A DNA stretch of 64,000 nucleotides from Hydrogenophaga sp. Its GTDB lineage: Bacteria; Pseudomonadota; Gammaproteobacteria; Burkholderiales; Burkholderiaceae_C. This document shows positions 17,690 through 28,343 of this stretch, piece after piece (positions within the stretch are counted from its first letter, which is position 1; each line of letters begins with the position of its first letter). The stretch spans positions 41,675 through 105,674 of the forward strand of contig NZ_JALHLX010000001.1 in NCBI RefSeq assembly GCF_022844385.1, written 5' to 3'. Under the pieces are notes generated by a model, which had not been told where the DNA came from, did no database searches, and worked only from the letters and a program-made list of their open reading frames with translations. The translations under genes and the position numbers were made by a program.

Positions 17690-17794
17690 AGCGCCCACCA
17701 CCGCGCGCCGGCATGGCCGGCGGTGGTCACCCCGTTTCTCTCTGCGCCCGGCGCGGGCACCGCCTTTGTGAAGCCGGTGCCACAGGAGCTTTCC

Positions 17795-19156
17795 ATGAGC
17801 AAAAAAGTTTTTATCAAGACCTTCGGCTGCCAGATGAACGAGTACGACTCGGACAAGATGGCCGATGTGATGCACGCCGCGCAAGGCTATGAGCCCACGC
17901 AGGACGTGGAAGAGGCCGACCTGATCCTCTTCAACACCTGCTCGGTGCGCGAGAAGGCCCAGGAAAAGGTGTTCAGCGACCTCGGGCGCGTGAAGCACCT
18001 GAAAGACAAGGGCGTGCTGATCGGCGTGGGCGGCTGCGTGGCCAGCCAGGAGGGTGCCGACATCATCAAGCGCGCTCCGTATGTGGACGTGGTGTTCGGC
18101 CCGCAGACGCTGCACCGCCTGCCCGAGCTGCTGAACCGGCGCGCGCGCCTGGCCGTGCCGCAAGTCGACATCAGCTTCCCCGAGATCGAGAAGTTCGACC
18201 ACCTGCCGCCGGCCAAGGTGGACGGTGGTGCGGCCTACGTGAGCATCATGGAAGGCTGCTCCAAATACTGCAGCTACTGCGTGGTGCCCTACACCCGGGG
18301 CGAAGAGGTCAGCCGCCCGTTTGATGACGTGCTGGTGGAAGTGGCGGGTCTGGCCGACCAGGGCGTGAAAGAGGTGACGCTGCTCGGCCAGAACGTGAAC
18401 GCCTACCGCGGCACCATGGGTGACAGCGGAGAGATCGCAGACTTCGCGCTGCTGCTCGAGTACGTGGCCGACATCCCCGGCATCGAGCGCCTGCGCTTCA
18501 CCACCAGCCACCCCAACGAGTTCACGCCGCGCCTGATCGAGGCCTATGCCAAGATCCCCAAGCTGGTGAACCACCTGCACCTGCCGGTGCAGCACGGCAG
18601 CGACCGCATCCTCATGGCCATGAAGCGCGGCTACACCGCCATGGAGTTCAAGAGCACGGTGCGCAAGCTGCGCGCGATCCGCCCCGAACTGGTGATGAGC
18701 AGCGACTTCATCGTCGGCTTTCCCGGTGAGACCGACGAGGACTTCGACAAGATGATGAAGCTCATCACCGATGTGGGCTTCGACACCAGCTTCAGCTTCA
18801 TTTTCAGCCCGCGCCCGGGCACACCCGCCGCCAATCTGGTGGACGACACGCCGTACGCCGTGAAACTCAAGCGGCTGCAGCACCTGCAGGCCACGATCGA
18901 AGAGAACGTGCGCCGCATCAGCGCCAGCCGCGAAGGCACGGTGCAGCGCATCCTGGTCGAAGGCGCGTCGCGCCGCTCCAGCACCGAGGTGCCCGAGCTC
19001 ATGGGCCGAACCGAGTGCAACCGCATCGTCAACTTCCCCGGTGGCCCGCTGGCCGAGCGTCTGGTGGGCCAGATGGTCGACGTGCGCATCACCGAAGCGC
19101 GGCCGCATTCGCTGCGTGCCGAGGTGCTGACCCACGAGTCCGCGCTGGGCGCCTGA
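17795..19156 (+). CDS. miaB: tRNA-2-methylthio-N6-dimethylallyladenosine synthase MiaB
   Basis: A 453-residue radical-SAM methylthiotransferase that modifies A37 of tRNAs reading U-starting codons. The N-terminal MTTase domain carries the auxiliary-cluster cysteines Cys12, Cys49 and Cys81 ([39 protein letters not shown]); the radical-SAM motif is C155-x3-C159-x2-C162 in [18 protein letters not shown]; a TRAM domain ends the protein. The ATG at 17795 has AGGAG eight bases upstream; upstream in-frame codons would add unconserved residues. The sensor kinase gene begins 14 bases downstream. Confidence 0.97.
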   Translation: MSKKVFIKTFGCQMNEYDSDKMADVMHAAQGYEPTQDVEEADLILFNTCSVREKAQEKVFSDLGRVKHLKDKGVLIGVGGCVASQEGADIIKRAPYVDVVFGPQTLHRLPELLNRRARLAVPQVDISFPEIEKFDHLPPAKVDGGAAYVSIMEGCSKYCSYCVVPYTRGEEVSRPFDDVLVEVAGLADQGVKEVTLLGQNVNAYRGTMGDSGEIADFALLLEYVADIPGIERLRFTTSHPNEFTPRLIEAYAKIPKLVNHLHLPVQHGSDRILMAMKRGYTAMEFKSTVRKLRAIRPELVMSSDFIVGFPGETDEDFDKMMKLITDVGFDTSFSFIFSPRPGTPAANLVDDTPYAVKLKRLQHLQATIEENVRRISASREGTVQRILVEGASRRSSTEVPELMGRTECNRIVNFPGGPLAERLVGQMVDVRITEARPHSLRAEVLTHESALGA

Positions 19157-19170
19157 GACCACCCACTTCT

Positions 19171-20589
19171 GTGAAATCGCTGCGTTTTTCGTTCCCCCAG
19201 CTGCTGCTGGTGGCGTTCCTGCTGATCGGGCTGCTGCTGGGCGCGGCCGCCCTGCGCGCGCTGTTTTCGCTGGAGGCCCTGATGACCCAGAGCCGCGAGA
19301 GCGCAGCCCAGGCGATTGCGCTGTCGACAGCGGCGCAGTCCTTGTCCGAGCGCAGCCTCACCATGGAGCGCGCGGCGCGCCAGTCGCTCGTGTTGCGGGA
19401 CAACCAACTGCGCCAGCGCTTCACCGAAGCCGCCGGCAACGCGCGCGACATCCTGAAAAGGCTGGAAGACAACGAACTCCCACCCGAGTTCGCCTTCAAC
19501 TGGCTGCAGCAGCTGACCGTGATCACCGAACTGCTCGACGGTCCCGCCGAGACAGCGCTGGACCGCGAACGCGAAGTGGCGCGCGCCTTCCGCGAGATCG
19601 ACGGCCACAGCGCATCGATCGCGCAGAAGGTGCAGTCCATCATCGGCACGCGCAACGAAACCCTGCAGGCCCGTTTCGAGACCAGCCGCCAGGAACTCAC
19701 GCAGCAGGTGCTGGGCTCGATTTTTGTGGCCGCGGTGATGGCGCTGGGTTTCGGCGTGTGGCTGGCGCGCCCGTTCAAGCGCATCGAACGAGCCATTCAG
19801 GGACTGGGTGAAAACCGGCTCGATGTGCCGATCGACATCGCAGGCCCGGCCGACGTGCGCCGCGTGAGCCAGCAGCTGGACTGGCTGCGGCTGCGCCTGA
19901 CGGAGCTGGACGCCGACAAGGCGCGTTTCCTGCGTCACATCTCGCACGAACTCAAGACGCCGCTGGCCTCGCTGCACGAAGGTGTGGCAGTGCTGGGTGA
20001 CGGTGTGGCCGGCCCGCTCAACCCCAACCAGGCCGAGGTGGTCAACATCCTGCAGCACAACACTCTGATGCTGCAGCACCAGATCGAGGCGCTGCTGCGC
20101 TTCAACGCCGCGGCGTTCGAGGCGCGCCAGCTCAAGCGCGAGCAGACCGACCTCATGGCCGTGGTGGAAGACCAGATCGACGCCCAGCGCCTGCACTGGC
20201 AAGGCCTGGGTCTGACGGTGCGGGCCGAAGGCGTTTCTGTGAACCTTCCGATCGACCGGGAGAAGATCGCTTCCGCCGTGGGCAACCTGCTGTCCAACGC
20301 CATCCGGTTCTCGCCACAGGGCGGCGTGATCCGCCTGGTGCTGCTGGACCTGCCGGGACGCGCGAGCCTGGACATCATCGACCAGGGCCCCGGCGTGGCA
20401 GAGACCGACCGCGACCGCATCTTTGAACCTTTCTACCGCGGTGAACGACAGCCCCAGGGCGCCGTGCGCGGCACCGGTATCGGCCTGTCCATCGTGCACG
20501 AGTACATTGTTGCCCACGGCGGCCGCATCGAACTGTTGCCCCAGCGCCAAGGCGCCCATTTCCGTATCGAGCTTCCCCATGCGAACTAG
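19171..20589 (+). CDS. glrK: Sensor histidine kinase GlrK/QseE-like
   Basis: A 472-residue membrane kinase: TM1 (about 9-33), periplasmic helical domain (34-181), TM2 (182-199), HAMP (about 200-250), HisKA with phospho-acceptor His259 in FLRHISHELKTPLASLHEG, and HATPase with LLSNAIRFSPQGG, DQGPGV and GTGIGLSIVHEYI. The GTG at 19171 starts the charged segment directly before TM1. Order with the lipoprotein gene and a sigma-54 response regulator is the same as enterobacterial glrK-qseG-glrR (qseE-qseG-qseF), which controls GlmY/GlmZ small RNAs there. The 3' end overlaps qseG by 11 bases. Confidence 0.9.
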   Translation: MKSLRFSFPQLLLVAFLLIGLLLGAAALRALFSLEALMTQSRESAAQAIALSTAAQSLSERSLTMERAARQSLVLRDNQLRQRFTEAAGNARDILKRLEDNELPPEFAFNWLQQLTVITELLDGPAETALDREREVARAFREIDGHSASIAQKVQSIIGTRNETLQARFETSRQELTQQVLGSIFVAAVMALGFGVWLARPFKRIERAIQGLGENRLDVPIDIAGPADVRRVSQQLDWLRLRLTELDADKARFLRHISHELKTPLASLHEGVAVLGDGVAGPLNPNQAEVVNILQHNTLMLQHQIEALLRFNAAAFEARQLKREQTDLMAVVEDQIDAQRLHWQGLGLTVRAEGVSVNLPIDREKIASAVGNLLSNAIRFSPQGGVIRLVLLDLPGRASLDIIDQGPGVAETDRDRIFEPFYRGERQPQGAVRGTGIGLSIVHEYIVAHGGRIELLPQRQGAHFRIELPHAN

Positions 20590-21210
20590 TCTTTCTGCTG
20601 CTGCGGCGGCGCTCCTGGTGTGCGCCTGCGGCTCCACGCCACCGCCGCCCGCCGAGGCGTCCGTGACCACCGTGATCACCACGCCTGCACAAGCCCCGGC
20701 GCCCCAGATCCTGGTGATCACACCGGTGCAGGCGCCCGCGGTTGCGCCGCCCGAACCCCTGAACACGCAGGCGCCTGCGCTGCCCGATGTGGTCACGGCC
20801 CTGCTCACGTACTCGGAACGCGTGCGCCAGCTCAGCCCCGGCGACCTCGCCGCCGAACTCGCGGTGCAGGGCGACCCGGGCAACGCGCCGCTGCGCCAGA
20901 TGCAGCTGGCCCTGGCGTTGATGCACAGCCCGCAGGCGGTGGACACGGCGCGCGCGCTGGGCCAGCTGCAGCGGGTGGTGGGCAGCACCGCACCCGAGGC
21001 CACGCCCCTCAAACCCCTGGCGCGTTTGTTGGGTTACCAGCTGATGGAGCAGCGCCGGCTCGAAGACAGCCTGGAGCGCCAGAGCCAGCAACTGCGCGAG
21101 AACCAGCGCCGCATCGACCAGCTCAACGATCGGCTGGAGGCCATGCGCGCGATTGAACGCAGCCTGACCACCCGGCCGCCGACGGCTCCCAATGGCGGCC
21201 GGACACCTCC

Positions 21211-21214
<4 letters not shown>
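20579..21214 (+). CDS. qseG: QseG-like outer-membrane lipoprotein
   Basis: A 211-residue lipoprotein. The signal peptide ends LLVCACGS, with the lipidated Cys at about residue 17; a Pro/Ala/Thr-rich linker (about 20-65) follows, then a helical domain with QMQLALALMHSPQAVDTARAL and a coiled-coil region near the C terminus (about 155-195; RQSQQLRENQRRIDQLNDRL). Position between glrK and glrR and overall layout match QseG, which interacts with the kinase GlrK/QseE in E. coli. The start overlaps glrK by 11 bases and the end overlaps glrR (ATGA), so all three are translationally coupled. Confidence 0.82.
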
Positions 21215-22617
<1,403 letters not shown>

Positions 22618-22668
22618 CAGCCTGATTCCCTTGATTTCATTGGATTTTTTGTACAACGCGGCACCCGA

Positions 22669-22686
22669 TGTCGCCGTTTGACGACA
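22669..22686. promoter_or_regulatory. GlrR-type activator site 2 (TGTC-N10-GACA)
   Basis: TGTCGCCGTTTGACGACA is a second exact TGTC-N10-GACA site, 67 bases from site 1 centre to centre. Both share the 5' half TGTCGCCG. It is about 130 bases upstream of the predicted transcription start, the usual range for sigma-54 activators. Confidence 0.78.
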
Positions 22687-22748
22687 AAAACAGGCGTTTG
22701 AAGCCCTGGCCGGCGCCTCTTGCTGGTCAGCAGAAGAGGTTTTCCCTC

Positions 22749-22761
22749 CAAGCCTTTGATT
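22749..22761 (-). promoter_or_regulatory. IHF-binding site consensus
   Basis: On the minus strand the sequence is AATCAAAGGCTTG, an exact match to the IHF consensus WATCAANNNNTTR. It lies between the activator sites and the -24/-12 promoter, where IHF bending is normally needed to loop a sigma-54 activator onto polymerase. Confidence 0.65.
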
Positions 22762-22780
22762 CAGCTGGGTTTTTTCAACC

Positions 22781-22795
22781 TGGCACAGGGTTTGC
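22781..22795 (+). promoter_or_regulatory. Sigma-54 (-24/-12) promoter of opgGH
   Basis: TGGCACAGGGTTTGC matches the RpoN consensus TGGCACG-N4-TTGC at all defined positions except one (A for G), with exactly 10 bases between the invariant GG (22782-22783) and GC (22794-22795). Transcription should start near 22807, one base before the opgG ATG. Confidence 0.8.
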
Positions 22796-22807
22796 CCACT
22801 ACAAGGC

Positions 22808-24379
22808 ATGTCCCTCACCATCCGCCCCTTTTCAGCCGCCCGGTGCACCCGCACCCTGGTGCTGCTGGGCGCCCTGTTTTCCCTGCTTTGCGGGGCGTCA
22901 GCCCAGGCCCAACGCTTCGACTGGGATGGCCTGACCCAGCTGGCGCAAAGCCGCTCCGCCGAGCCTTATCAAGCAAACAGCGACAAGCTGCCCGCCGAGC
23001 TGGCCAGCATCACCTACGACCAGCTGCGCGACATCCGTTTCAAACCCGAGCAGTCGCTGTGGCGCACCGATGCCCTGCCGTTTGAGGCGCAGTTTTTCCA
23101 CCTTGGCCTGTACCAGACCGAGCCGGTGCGCATCCACGAGCTGCTGTCCGATGGCCGCGTGAACCACCTGCCCTACAGCGGTGCCGACTTCAACTACGGC
23201 CAGAACAGCTTCGACCCGGTCCCCTGGGGCGACCTCGGCCACGCCGGTTTCCGCCTGCACTACCCGCTCAACGGCCAGACCTACAAGGACGAGCTGGTGG
23301 TGTTCCAGGGCGCGAGCTACTTCCGCGCACTGGGCGCTGGCCAGCAATACGGCCTGTCGGCCCGCGGCCTGGCGATCGACACCGTGGGCGGCAGCGGCGA
23401 AGAATTTCCGCGCTTCACCGAGTTCTGGCTGCAGCGCCCGGCCGGCGATGCCAGCGAGATCACCGTGTTCGCCCTGCTCGAATCGCCAAGGGCCACCGGC
23501 GCGTACCGCTTCGTGATCCGTCCCGGCCAGCAGACCACCACCACGGTCACCGCGCGCATCTTCCTGCGCCCCGGCGCCGGCCCGGTGAACACGCTGGGCA
23601 TCGCACCGCTCACCAGCATGTTCCTCACGGGTGAAAACCAGCCTTCGGCCAGCGACTTCCGCCCCGAGGTGCACGACTCCGACGGTCTGATGATCGTCAG
23701 TGGCGACGGCGAATGGCTGTGGCGCCCGCTGCAGCGCCCCAAGGCCGTGACGGTCAGCTCCTTCACCATGAAGAGCCCACGCGGCTTCGGCCTGATGCAG
23801 CGCGACCGCAGCTTTGCCAGCTACGAGGACGTGGAAGCGCGCTACGAGCGCCGCCCGAGCGCCTGGGTCAAGCCGCTGGGCGACTGGGGCCCCGGCCGCG
23901 TCGAACTGGTGCAGCTGTCCGCGCCCGACGAGACGCACGACAACATCGTGGCGTACTGGGTTCCGGGCACGTTGCCCGCACCGGGTCAGCCGCTCGAAGT
24001 GGCCTACGAACTTGCCTGGCAAGGCGATGTCCAGCAGCGACCGCCGTCGAGCTGGGTCACCCAGAGCCGCCGCGGCCATGGCTACACCAGGCTCAGCGCA
24101 GAAGAACAGGGCCGCCAGCCGCAATACGTCATCGACTTCACCGGCCCCGCGCTGGACGCGCTGCCGGCCAACGCCACGGTCAAGGCCGTGGTGAGCGCCA
24201 ACACCAACGGCCGCGTGATCGAGACGCTGGCCTACCCCAACCCCGCCACGCGCACCTGGCGCGTGACCTTGCGCGTCGAGCGCGTTGATGCCACCCAGCC
24301 CGTGGAATTGCGCGCCTTCCTCCAGCACAACAACGACACCGTGAGTGAAACATGGACACATCTGCTGTTACCCGAATGA
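22808..24379 (+). CDS. opgG: Osmoregulated periplasmic glucan biosynthesis protein OpgG (MdoG)
   Basis: A 523-residue periplasmic protein needed for assembly of osmoregulated periplasmic glucans, now thought to act on the glucan backbone. Signal peptide residues 1-34 (TLVLLGALFSLLCGASAQAQ); mature-domain motifs include FDWDGLTQLAQSRSAEPY, IRFKPEQSLW, FQGASYFRALGAGQQYGLSA and HDSDGLMI, which are OpgG/OpgD hallmarks. The ATG at 22808 is the only start giving a signal peptide; AAGG sits very close to it, and the predicted sigma-54 transcript would be nearly leaderless. opgH follows with a 28-base or 4-base overlap depending on its start. Confidence 0.96.
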   Translation: MSLTIRPFSAARCTRTLVLLGALFSLLCGASAQAQRFDWDGLTQLAQSRSAEPYQANSDKLPAELASITYDQLRDIRFKPEQSLWRTDALPFEAQFFHLGLYQTEPVRIHELLSDGRVNHLPYSGADFNYGQNSFDPVPWGDLGHAGFRLHYPLNGQTYKDELVVFQGASYFRALGAGQQYGLSARGLAIDTVGGSGEEFPRFTEFWLQRPAGDASEITVFALLESPRATGAYRFVIRPGQQTTTTVTARIFLRPGAGPVNTLGIAPLTSMFLTGENQPSASDFRPEVHDSDGLMIVSGDGEWLWRPLQRPKAVTVSSFTMKSPRGFGLMQRDRSFASYEDVEARYERRPSAWVKPLGDWGPGRVELVQLSAPDETHDNIVAYWVPGTLPAPGQPLEVAYELAWQGDVQQRPPSSWVTQSRRGHGYTRLSAEEQGRQPQYVIDFTGPALDALPANATVKAVVSANTNGRVIETLAYPNPATRTWRVTLRVERVDATQPVELRAFLQHNNDTVSETWTHLLLPE

Positions 24380-26361
24380 ACACGTCCACGAACCCCACCC
24401 CGGCCTTGCGCAGCACCCTGCGCGAGGAACGCCACCCCAACGCGGTGACGGCACCCCCGCTCAACCGCGGCTCCATGGTGCCGCGCCCGTGGCGCGGTTT
24501 CTGGAACAGCATCGGCACCGCGCTGCTGAGCCTGGCCGGCAAGGCACTGCCGCCCTACGAAGCCTCGGTGCAAGCCAGCCCGCAAGCTGCACCCGAAGCC
24601 TGGGTGACGGCAGCGAACCGCCGCCGCGCTGTGTTCATGCTGCTCACCGTGCTGAGCACGGCGTTTGCCACCAGCCTGTTCGCCACCGCCCAGCCGGAAC
24701 ACAACAACGCGTGGCTGCAATACGGCCAGCTCGCACTCTTCGGCCTGCTCTCGGCCTGGGTCGTGACCGGTTTTGTGACCGCACTCATGGGTTTCTGGGT
24801 CTCGCTGCGCGGTGACGCACACACGCTGTCGGCCGCTGCGGTGCAACACCACCCCATGAACCCCGACGCACGCACGGCGATCATCATGCCGATCTGCAAC
24901 GAAGACGTGGCCACCGTGTTTGCCGGACTGCGCGCCACCTGCGAGTCGCTCGCAGCCACCGGCCATGCGCGCCAGTTCGACGTGTTCGTGCTCTCCGACA
25001 GCTACAACCCGGCGATCGCCGCGGCCGAAAAATCCGCCTGGGAAAACCTGCGCGCGGCCCTGGCCGCCCAGCCCGAGCTGCCACAGATCGAGGTGTACTA
25101 CCGCCTGCGCACACGCCGCAGCCACCGCAAGGCCGGCAACGTGGCCGACTTCTGCCGCCGCTGGGGCAACGACTACCGCTACATGGTCGTGCTCGACGCC
25201 GACAGCGTCATGAGCGGCAGCTGCATCGTCTCCATGGTCAAGCTGATGGAAGCCAACCCCAAGGCCGGCATCGTGCAGACCGCCACCCAGGCCATCGGCC
25301 ACGCCACGCTGCATGCGCGCGCGCAGCAGTTTGGATCACGCGTCACCGGCCGCCTGTTCACGCTGGGCATGCAGTTCTGGCAGCTCGGCGAGAGCCACTA
25401 CTGGGGCCACAACGCCATCATCCGCGTCGAGCCGTTCATGAAACATTGCGCGCTGGCCCCCATCCAGGGCACGGGCGGCATGTCCGGCGGCATCATGTCG
25501 CACGACTTTGTGGAAGCCGCGCTGATGCGCCGTGCCGGCTACCAGGTGTGGCTGGTCTCCGACCTCACCGGCAGCTACGAACAGCAGCCGCCTGACTTGC
25601 TCAGCGAGTTGCAGCGCGACCGCCGCTGGTGCCAGGGCAACCTGCAGAACTCGCGCCTGATGGCCGAGCCCGGCATCCACCGCGTGCACCGCACCATGTT
25701 CGCCATCGGCGCCATGTCCTACCTCTCCGCCCCCTTGTGGCTGGCCTTCCTGACCATCGGCACCGCCCTGTGGGCCGCCAACTCCAGCGCGATCCCGAGC
25801 TGGCAGGCTGTGCCCGAAGAGCTGCGCGCGCTGTGGATGTGGACGTTGACCATGCTGTTCATGCCCCGTGTGCTGGGTCTGATGGCGGTGTTCATGAAGG
25901 GTGAACAGAAGTCGTTCGGCGGCACCGCTGCACTGCTGGTCAGCTCCGTGGCTGAAACCGTGATGGCCCTGCTGCAGGCCCCCATCCGCATGCTGGCGCA
26001 CTCGCTGTTCGTGCTGGTGGCCATCACCGGTCTCAAGCTGGAATGGAAGTCGCCCCCGCGGGAAGCCGTTGGCGTGACCTGGCGCGATGCCCTGGCGCGG
26101 CTGGCCCCCATGACGGTGGTGATCGGCCTGCTGGGTCTGGGTGTGGCGGCGATCAACGCCAACGCGCTGATCTGGCTTGCCCCGGTTGCGCTGCCCCTGC
26201 TGCTGGCTGTGCCCATGACCGTGGCCACCAGCCACGTGGACCTGGGCGCATGGATGCGCTCGCGCGGTGTGCTGCTGATTCCCGAAGAGTCGTGGTCGCC
26301 GGCCGTGCTGCGCCGCGCGTGGCGCCATGCCAGCCGCTTCACACTGGCACAGGCCGTCTGA
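24352..26361 (+). CDS. opgH: Glucan glucosyltransferase OpgH (MdoH)
   Basis: A 669-residue inner-membrane GT2 glycosyltransferase that polymerises glucose from UDP-glucose into the periplasmic glucan backbone. Motifs: PICNEDVATVFAGLRA, VVLDADSVMSG, MSGGIMSHDFVEAALMRRAG and the acceptor motif QRDRRWCQGN, flanked by several TM helices (about 95-115, 125-150, and a C-terminal set). It is shorter than the 847-residue E. coli protein, mainly at the N terminus. Two starts are plausible: ATG 24352 (MDTSAV) and ATG 24376 (MNTSTN), the latter forming an ATGA overlap with the opgG stop and favoured by coupling. Confidence 0.95.
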   Translation: MDTSAVTRMNTSTNPTPALRSTLREERHPNAVTAPPLNRGSMVPRPWRGFWNSIGTALLSLAGKALPPYEASVQASPQAAPEAWVTAANRRRAVFMLLTVLSTAFATSLFATAQPEHNNAWLQYGQLALFGLLSAWVVTGFVTALMGFWVSLRGDAHTLSAAAVQHHPMNPDARTAIIMPICNEDVATVFAGLRATCESLAATGHARQFDVFVLSDSYNPAIAAAEKSAWENLRAALAAQPELPQIEVYYRLRTRRSHRKAGNVADFCRRWGNDYRYMVVLDADSVMSGSCIVSMVKLMEANPKAGIVQTATQAIGHATLHARAQQFGSRVTGRLFTLGMQFWQLGESHYWGHNAIIRVEPFMKHCALAPIQGTGGMSGGIMSHDFVEAALMRRAGYQVWLVSDLTGSYEQQPPDLLSELQRDRRWCQGNLQNSRLMAEPGIHRVHRTMFAIGAMSYLSAPLWLAFLTIGTALWAANSSAIPSWQAVPEELRALWMWTLTMLFMPRVLGLMAVFMKGEQKSFGGTAALLVSSVAETVMALLQAPIRMLAHSLFVLVAITGLKLEWKSPPREAVGVTWRDALARLAPMTVVIGLLGLGVAAINANALIWLAPVALPLLLAVPMTVATSHVDLGAWMRSRGVLLIPEESWSPAVLRRAWRHASRFTLAQAV

Positions 26362-26384
26362 GGATTGCTCAGCACGCTCTCTGC

Positions 26385-26410
26385 CAACGCGCCGCTTCTG
26401 CGGCGCGTTG
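26385..26410. terminator. Hairpin between convergent opgH and EamA genes
   Basis: CAACGCGCCGC (26385-26395) pairs fully with GCGGCGCGTTG (26400-26410) around a TTCT loop: an 11-bp stem exactly in the 54-base gap between two converging genes. It is followed on the plus strand only by TCGTTT, so it is a structure that may pause polymerase or protect both 3' ends rather than a textbook intrinsic terminator. Confidence 0.5.
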
Positions 26411-26415
26411 TCGTT

Positions 26416-27336
26416 TCAGGACCCGTTGTGTCGCACGCGCATGCCCTGCCACCAGCCTCCCATCTGGTTCACGACCAGGCCCAGGAGGACCAGTCCCGTG
26501 CCCAGCCACTGCTGGAGCAACGGCAGTTCATCGAAGAACATCCAGGCCGACCACAAGCCCACCACCGGCACCAGCAGCGAAAACGGCGTGACACGTCCGG
26601 CCGGATGTCGCTTGAGCAGGCGCGTCCAGAGGCTGTAGGCCAGCAGCGTGGCCAGCCATGCGAGGAACAGCACGGCCAGGAAGGCCTGCAGGTTCATGCC
26701 GGCCACCTGCTTCAGCACGGTCTGAGGCCCGTCCATCCACAGTGCCAGCGCCACGAACGGCACGATGGGAAACACGCTGCTCCAGACAATGAAGGGGAAC
26801 GGGTCGTAGTCGGCCACGCGGCTGGCCAGGCGGGCCACCAGGTTGGACACCGCCCACATGAAGGCCGCCGAAACGGTGAGCACAAAACCGGCCAGCGTCA
26901 TTTGCCCCGGGCCTTCGCCGTGCGCGGTGGCGATCAACACCAGCCCGCCCAGTGCCACCACCAGTCCCAGCCCTTGCGAGAAGCGCGCGCGCTCACCCAG
27001 CACCGGCACCGCCAGCAGCAGCGTGAAGAAGGCCTGCGTCTGCATGACCACCGAGGCCATGCCCACCGTCATGCCCAGCTGCAGGCCGAGGAACAGGAAA
27101 CCGAACTGCCCCAGGCCCTGCGCCAGCCCATAGGCTGCCACATAGCGCCAGGGCAGTCTGGGAAACTTCACGAACAGCAAAAAAGGCAGGGCGGCGGCCG
27201 CAAAACGCATCGCGCCCAGCAACATGGGTCCGATGCCCTGCAGGCCGACTTTCATCACGACGAAGTTCAAGCCCCAGATCACCACCACCGCGAGCGCGCG
27301 CAGCAGGTCGCCGCGCGAGAGGGGCAACGCATTCAC
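26416..27336 (-). CDS. EamA-family (DMT) transporter
   Basis: A 306-residue inner-membrane protein with about ten TM helices in two EamA repeats (about 12-140 and 150-290). The first repeat begins VVIWGLNFVVMKVGL and includes LLLGAMRFAAAALPF; the second ends TPFSLLVPVVGLWSAWMFFDEL with the typical GxxLVLLGLVVNQ. Such proteins export amino acids or other metabolites. The start is GTG (27336), forming a GTGA overlap with the upstream extended-SDR gene. It is the last of five coupled genes starting at 31427 and could export a product of that pathway. Confidence 0.88.
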   Translation of the reverse strand: MNALPLSRGDLLRALAVVVIWGLNFVVMKVGLQGIGPMLLGAMRFAAAALPFLLFVKFPRLPWRYVAAYGLAQGLGQFGFLFLGLQLGMTVGMASVVMQTQAFFTLLLAVPVLGERARFSQGLGLVVALGGLVLIATAHGEGPGQMTLAGFVLTVSAAFMWAVSNLVARLASRVADYDPFPFIVWSSVFPIVPFVALALWMDGPQTVLKQVAGMNLQAFLAVLFLAWLATLLAYSLWTRLLKRHPAGRVTPFSLLVPVVGLWSAWMFFDELPLLQQWLGTGLVLLGLVVNQMGGWWQGMRVRHNGS

Positions 27337-28343
27337 GGCGCGGCCCTCACGCGGCGGCCCTGCGCGGTGCGCGCCGACACGAAAGCTTCAAAGGCCTCGG
27401 CGCTGGTCTTGCGCGGGGTGTAGCCAAAGCGCTCCTTCAGCGCGGTGTTGAGCAGCACCGGGCGGTAGCGCAGGAAGTCGAGTTGCTCCGGGCCGTAACG
27501 GGTGATGCCCAGCGCCGAGCCCACGCGCAGCGCGGCGCGCAGCAGACCGGCGGGCAGCACACGCGGCTTCTTGTGCAGGCGCTCTGCGATCTCGGACAAG
27601 GTCAGCGCGCCGTCGCCCGCGAGGTTGTAGCAACCCGGCTGGCCCCGGCCGCTGACCGCGTGCAGGATGGCGCCGGTCACGTCCTCGTCCCACACGAACA
27701 CAAAGGGGCTGTCGCTGCCCTGGATCATGAGGATGCGAGGCTTCTCGAACAGCGCGGTGATCTGGTTGTCCACCCGCTCGCCCAGGATGGTGCCGATGCG
27801 CAGCACGGTCTGGCGCAGTTCCGGGGCGCTGGCGCGGGTCTTGGCCAGCATCTCCTCGACCAGGCGCTTGTGGTGCGCGTAGGCGAACACCTCGTTGCCG
27901 CGCAGCGGGTGCTCCTCGGTGAGCCAGGCCGGGTTGTCGGCGTGGTAGCCGTAGGCCGCGCCGCTGCTGGAGACCACGAGGTGGTCCACCCGGTGCGCCA
28001 GGCAAGCGCGGATCACATTGCGCGTGCCGCCCACGTCCACCTCGTACTCGAAGGCGCGATTCGATCCCTTGCCCGGCGTGACGATGGAAGCCAGGTGCAC
28101 CACGGTGTCGATGGCGTTCATGGCCACCGTGTCGGCCAGCGCGGGCGAGCGCACGTCCTGCGCAACGTAGACCACGCGCGGAAGGCGCCGCTCGGGGGGC
28201 ACCTCGCGCACGTCCACCGCCACGATGTGCTGGATGTGCTTGTCACCCGCCAGCGCTGCGATCAGGCCGCGTCCCAGGAAGCCGTCAGCCCCCGTGACCA
28301 GCACGCGCCGGGCGGCTGGCGCTTTCTCGGCCACGGTGTTCAT
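27333..28343 (-). CDS. Extended SDR (NAD-dependent epimerase/dehydratase-like)
   Basis: A 336-residue Rossmann-fold protein. The NAD-binding motif is VLVTGADGFLGRGLIAAL, followed by DTVVHLASI, the active-site YAHHK (with an upstream Ser in VVSSSGAAYGYH), and a C-terminal substrate domain with YNLAGDGALTLSEIAERL. It resembles epimerases and 3-beta-hydroxysteroid-dehydrogenase-like extended SDRs. Substrate is unknown; its place in an operon with a flavin monooxygenase, a classical SDR and a BASS-type uptake carrier suggests oxidation of an alcohol on a hydrophobic or acidic compound. Its ATG overlaps the BASS gene stop (ATGA). Confidence 0.85.
   Translation of the reverse strand: MNTVAEKAPAARRVLVTGADGFLGRGLIAALAGDKHIQHIVAVDVREVPPERRLPRVVYVAQDVRSPALADTVAMNAIDTVVHLASIVTPGKGSNRAFEYEVDVGGTRNVIRACLAHRVDHLVVSSSGAAYGYHADNPAWLTEEHPLRGNEVFAYAHHKRLVEEMLAKTRASAPELRQTVLRIGTILGERVDNQITALFEKPRILMIQGSDSPFVFVWDEDVTGAILHAVSGRGQPGCYNLAGDGALTLSEIAERLHKKPRVLPAGLLRAALRVGSALGITRYGPEQLDFLRYRPVLLNTALKERFGYTPRKTSAEAFEAFVSARTAQGRRVRAAP

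Noticed and set aside
22618..22807. A GlmY/GlmZ-like small RNA between glrR and opgG
   Set aside because: The sigma-54 promoter is too close to the opgG ATG to leave room for a separate RNA, and no terminator hairpin is present in the gap.
26385..26410. Strong intrinsic terminator after opgH
   Set aside because: The stem is excellent but no T tract follows on either strand; recorded as a hairpin, not a confident terminator.
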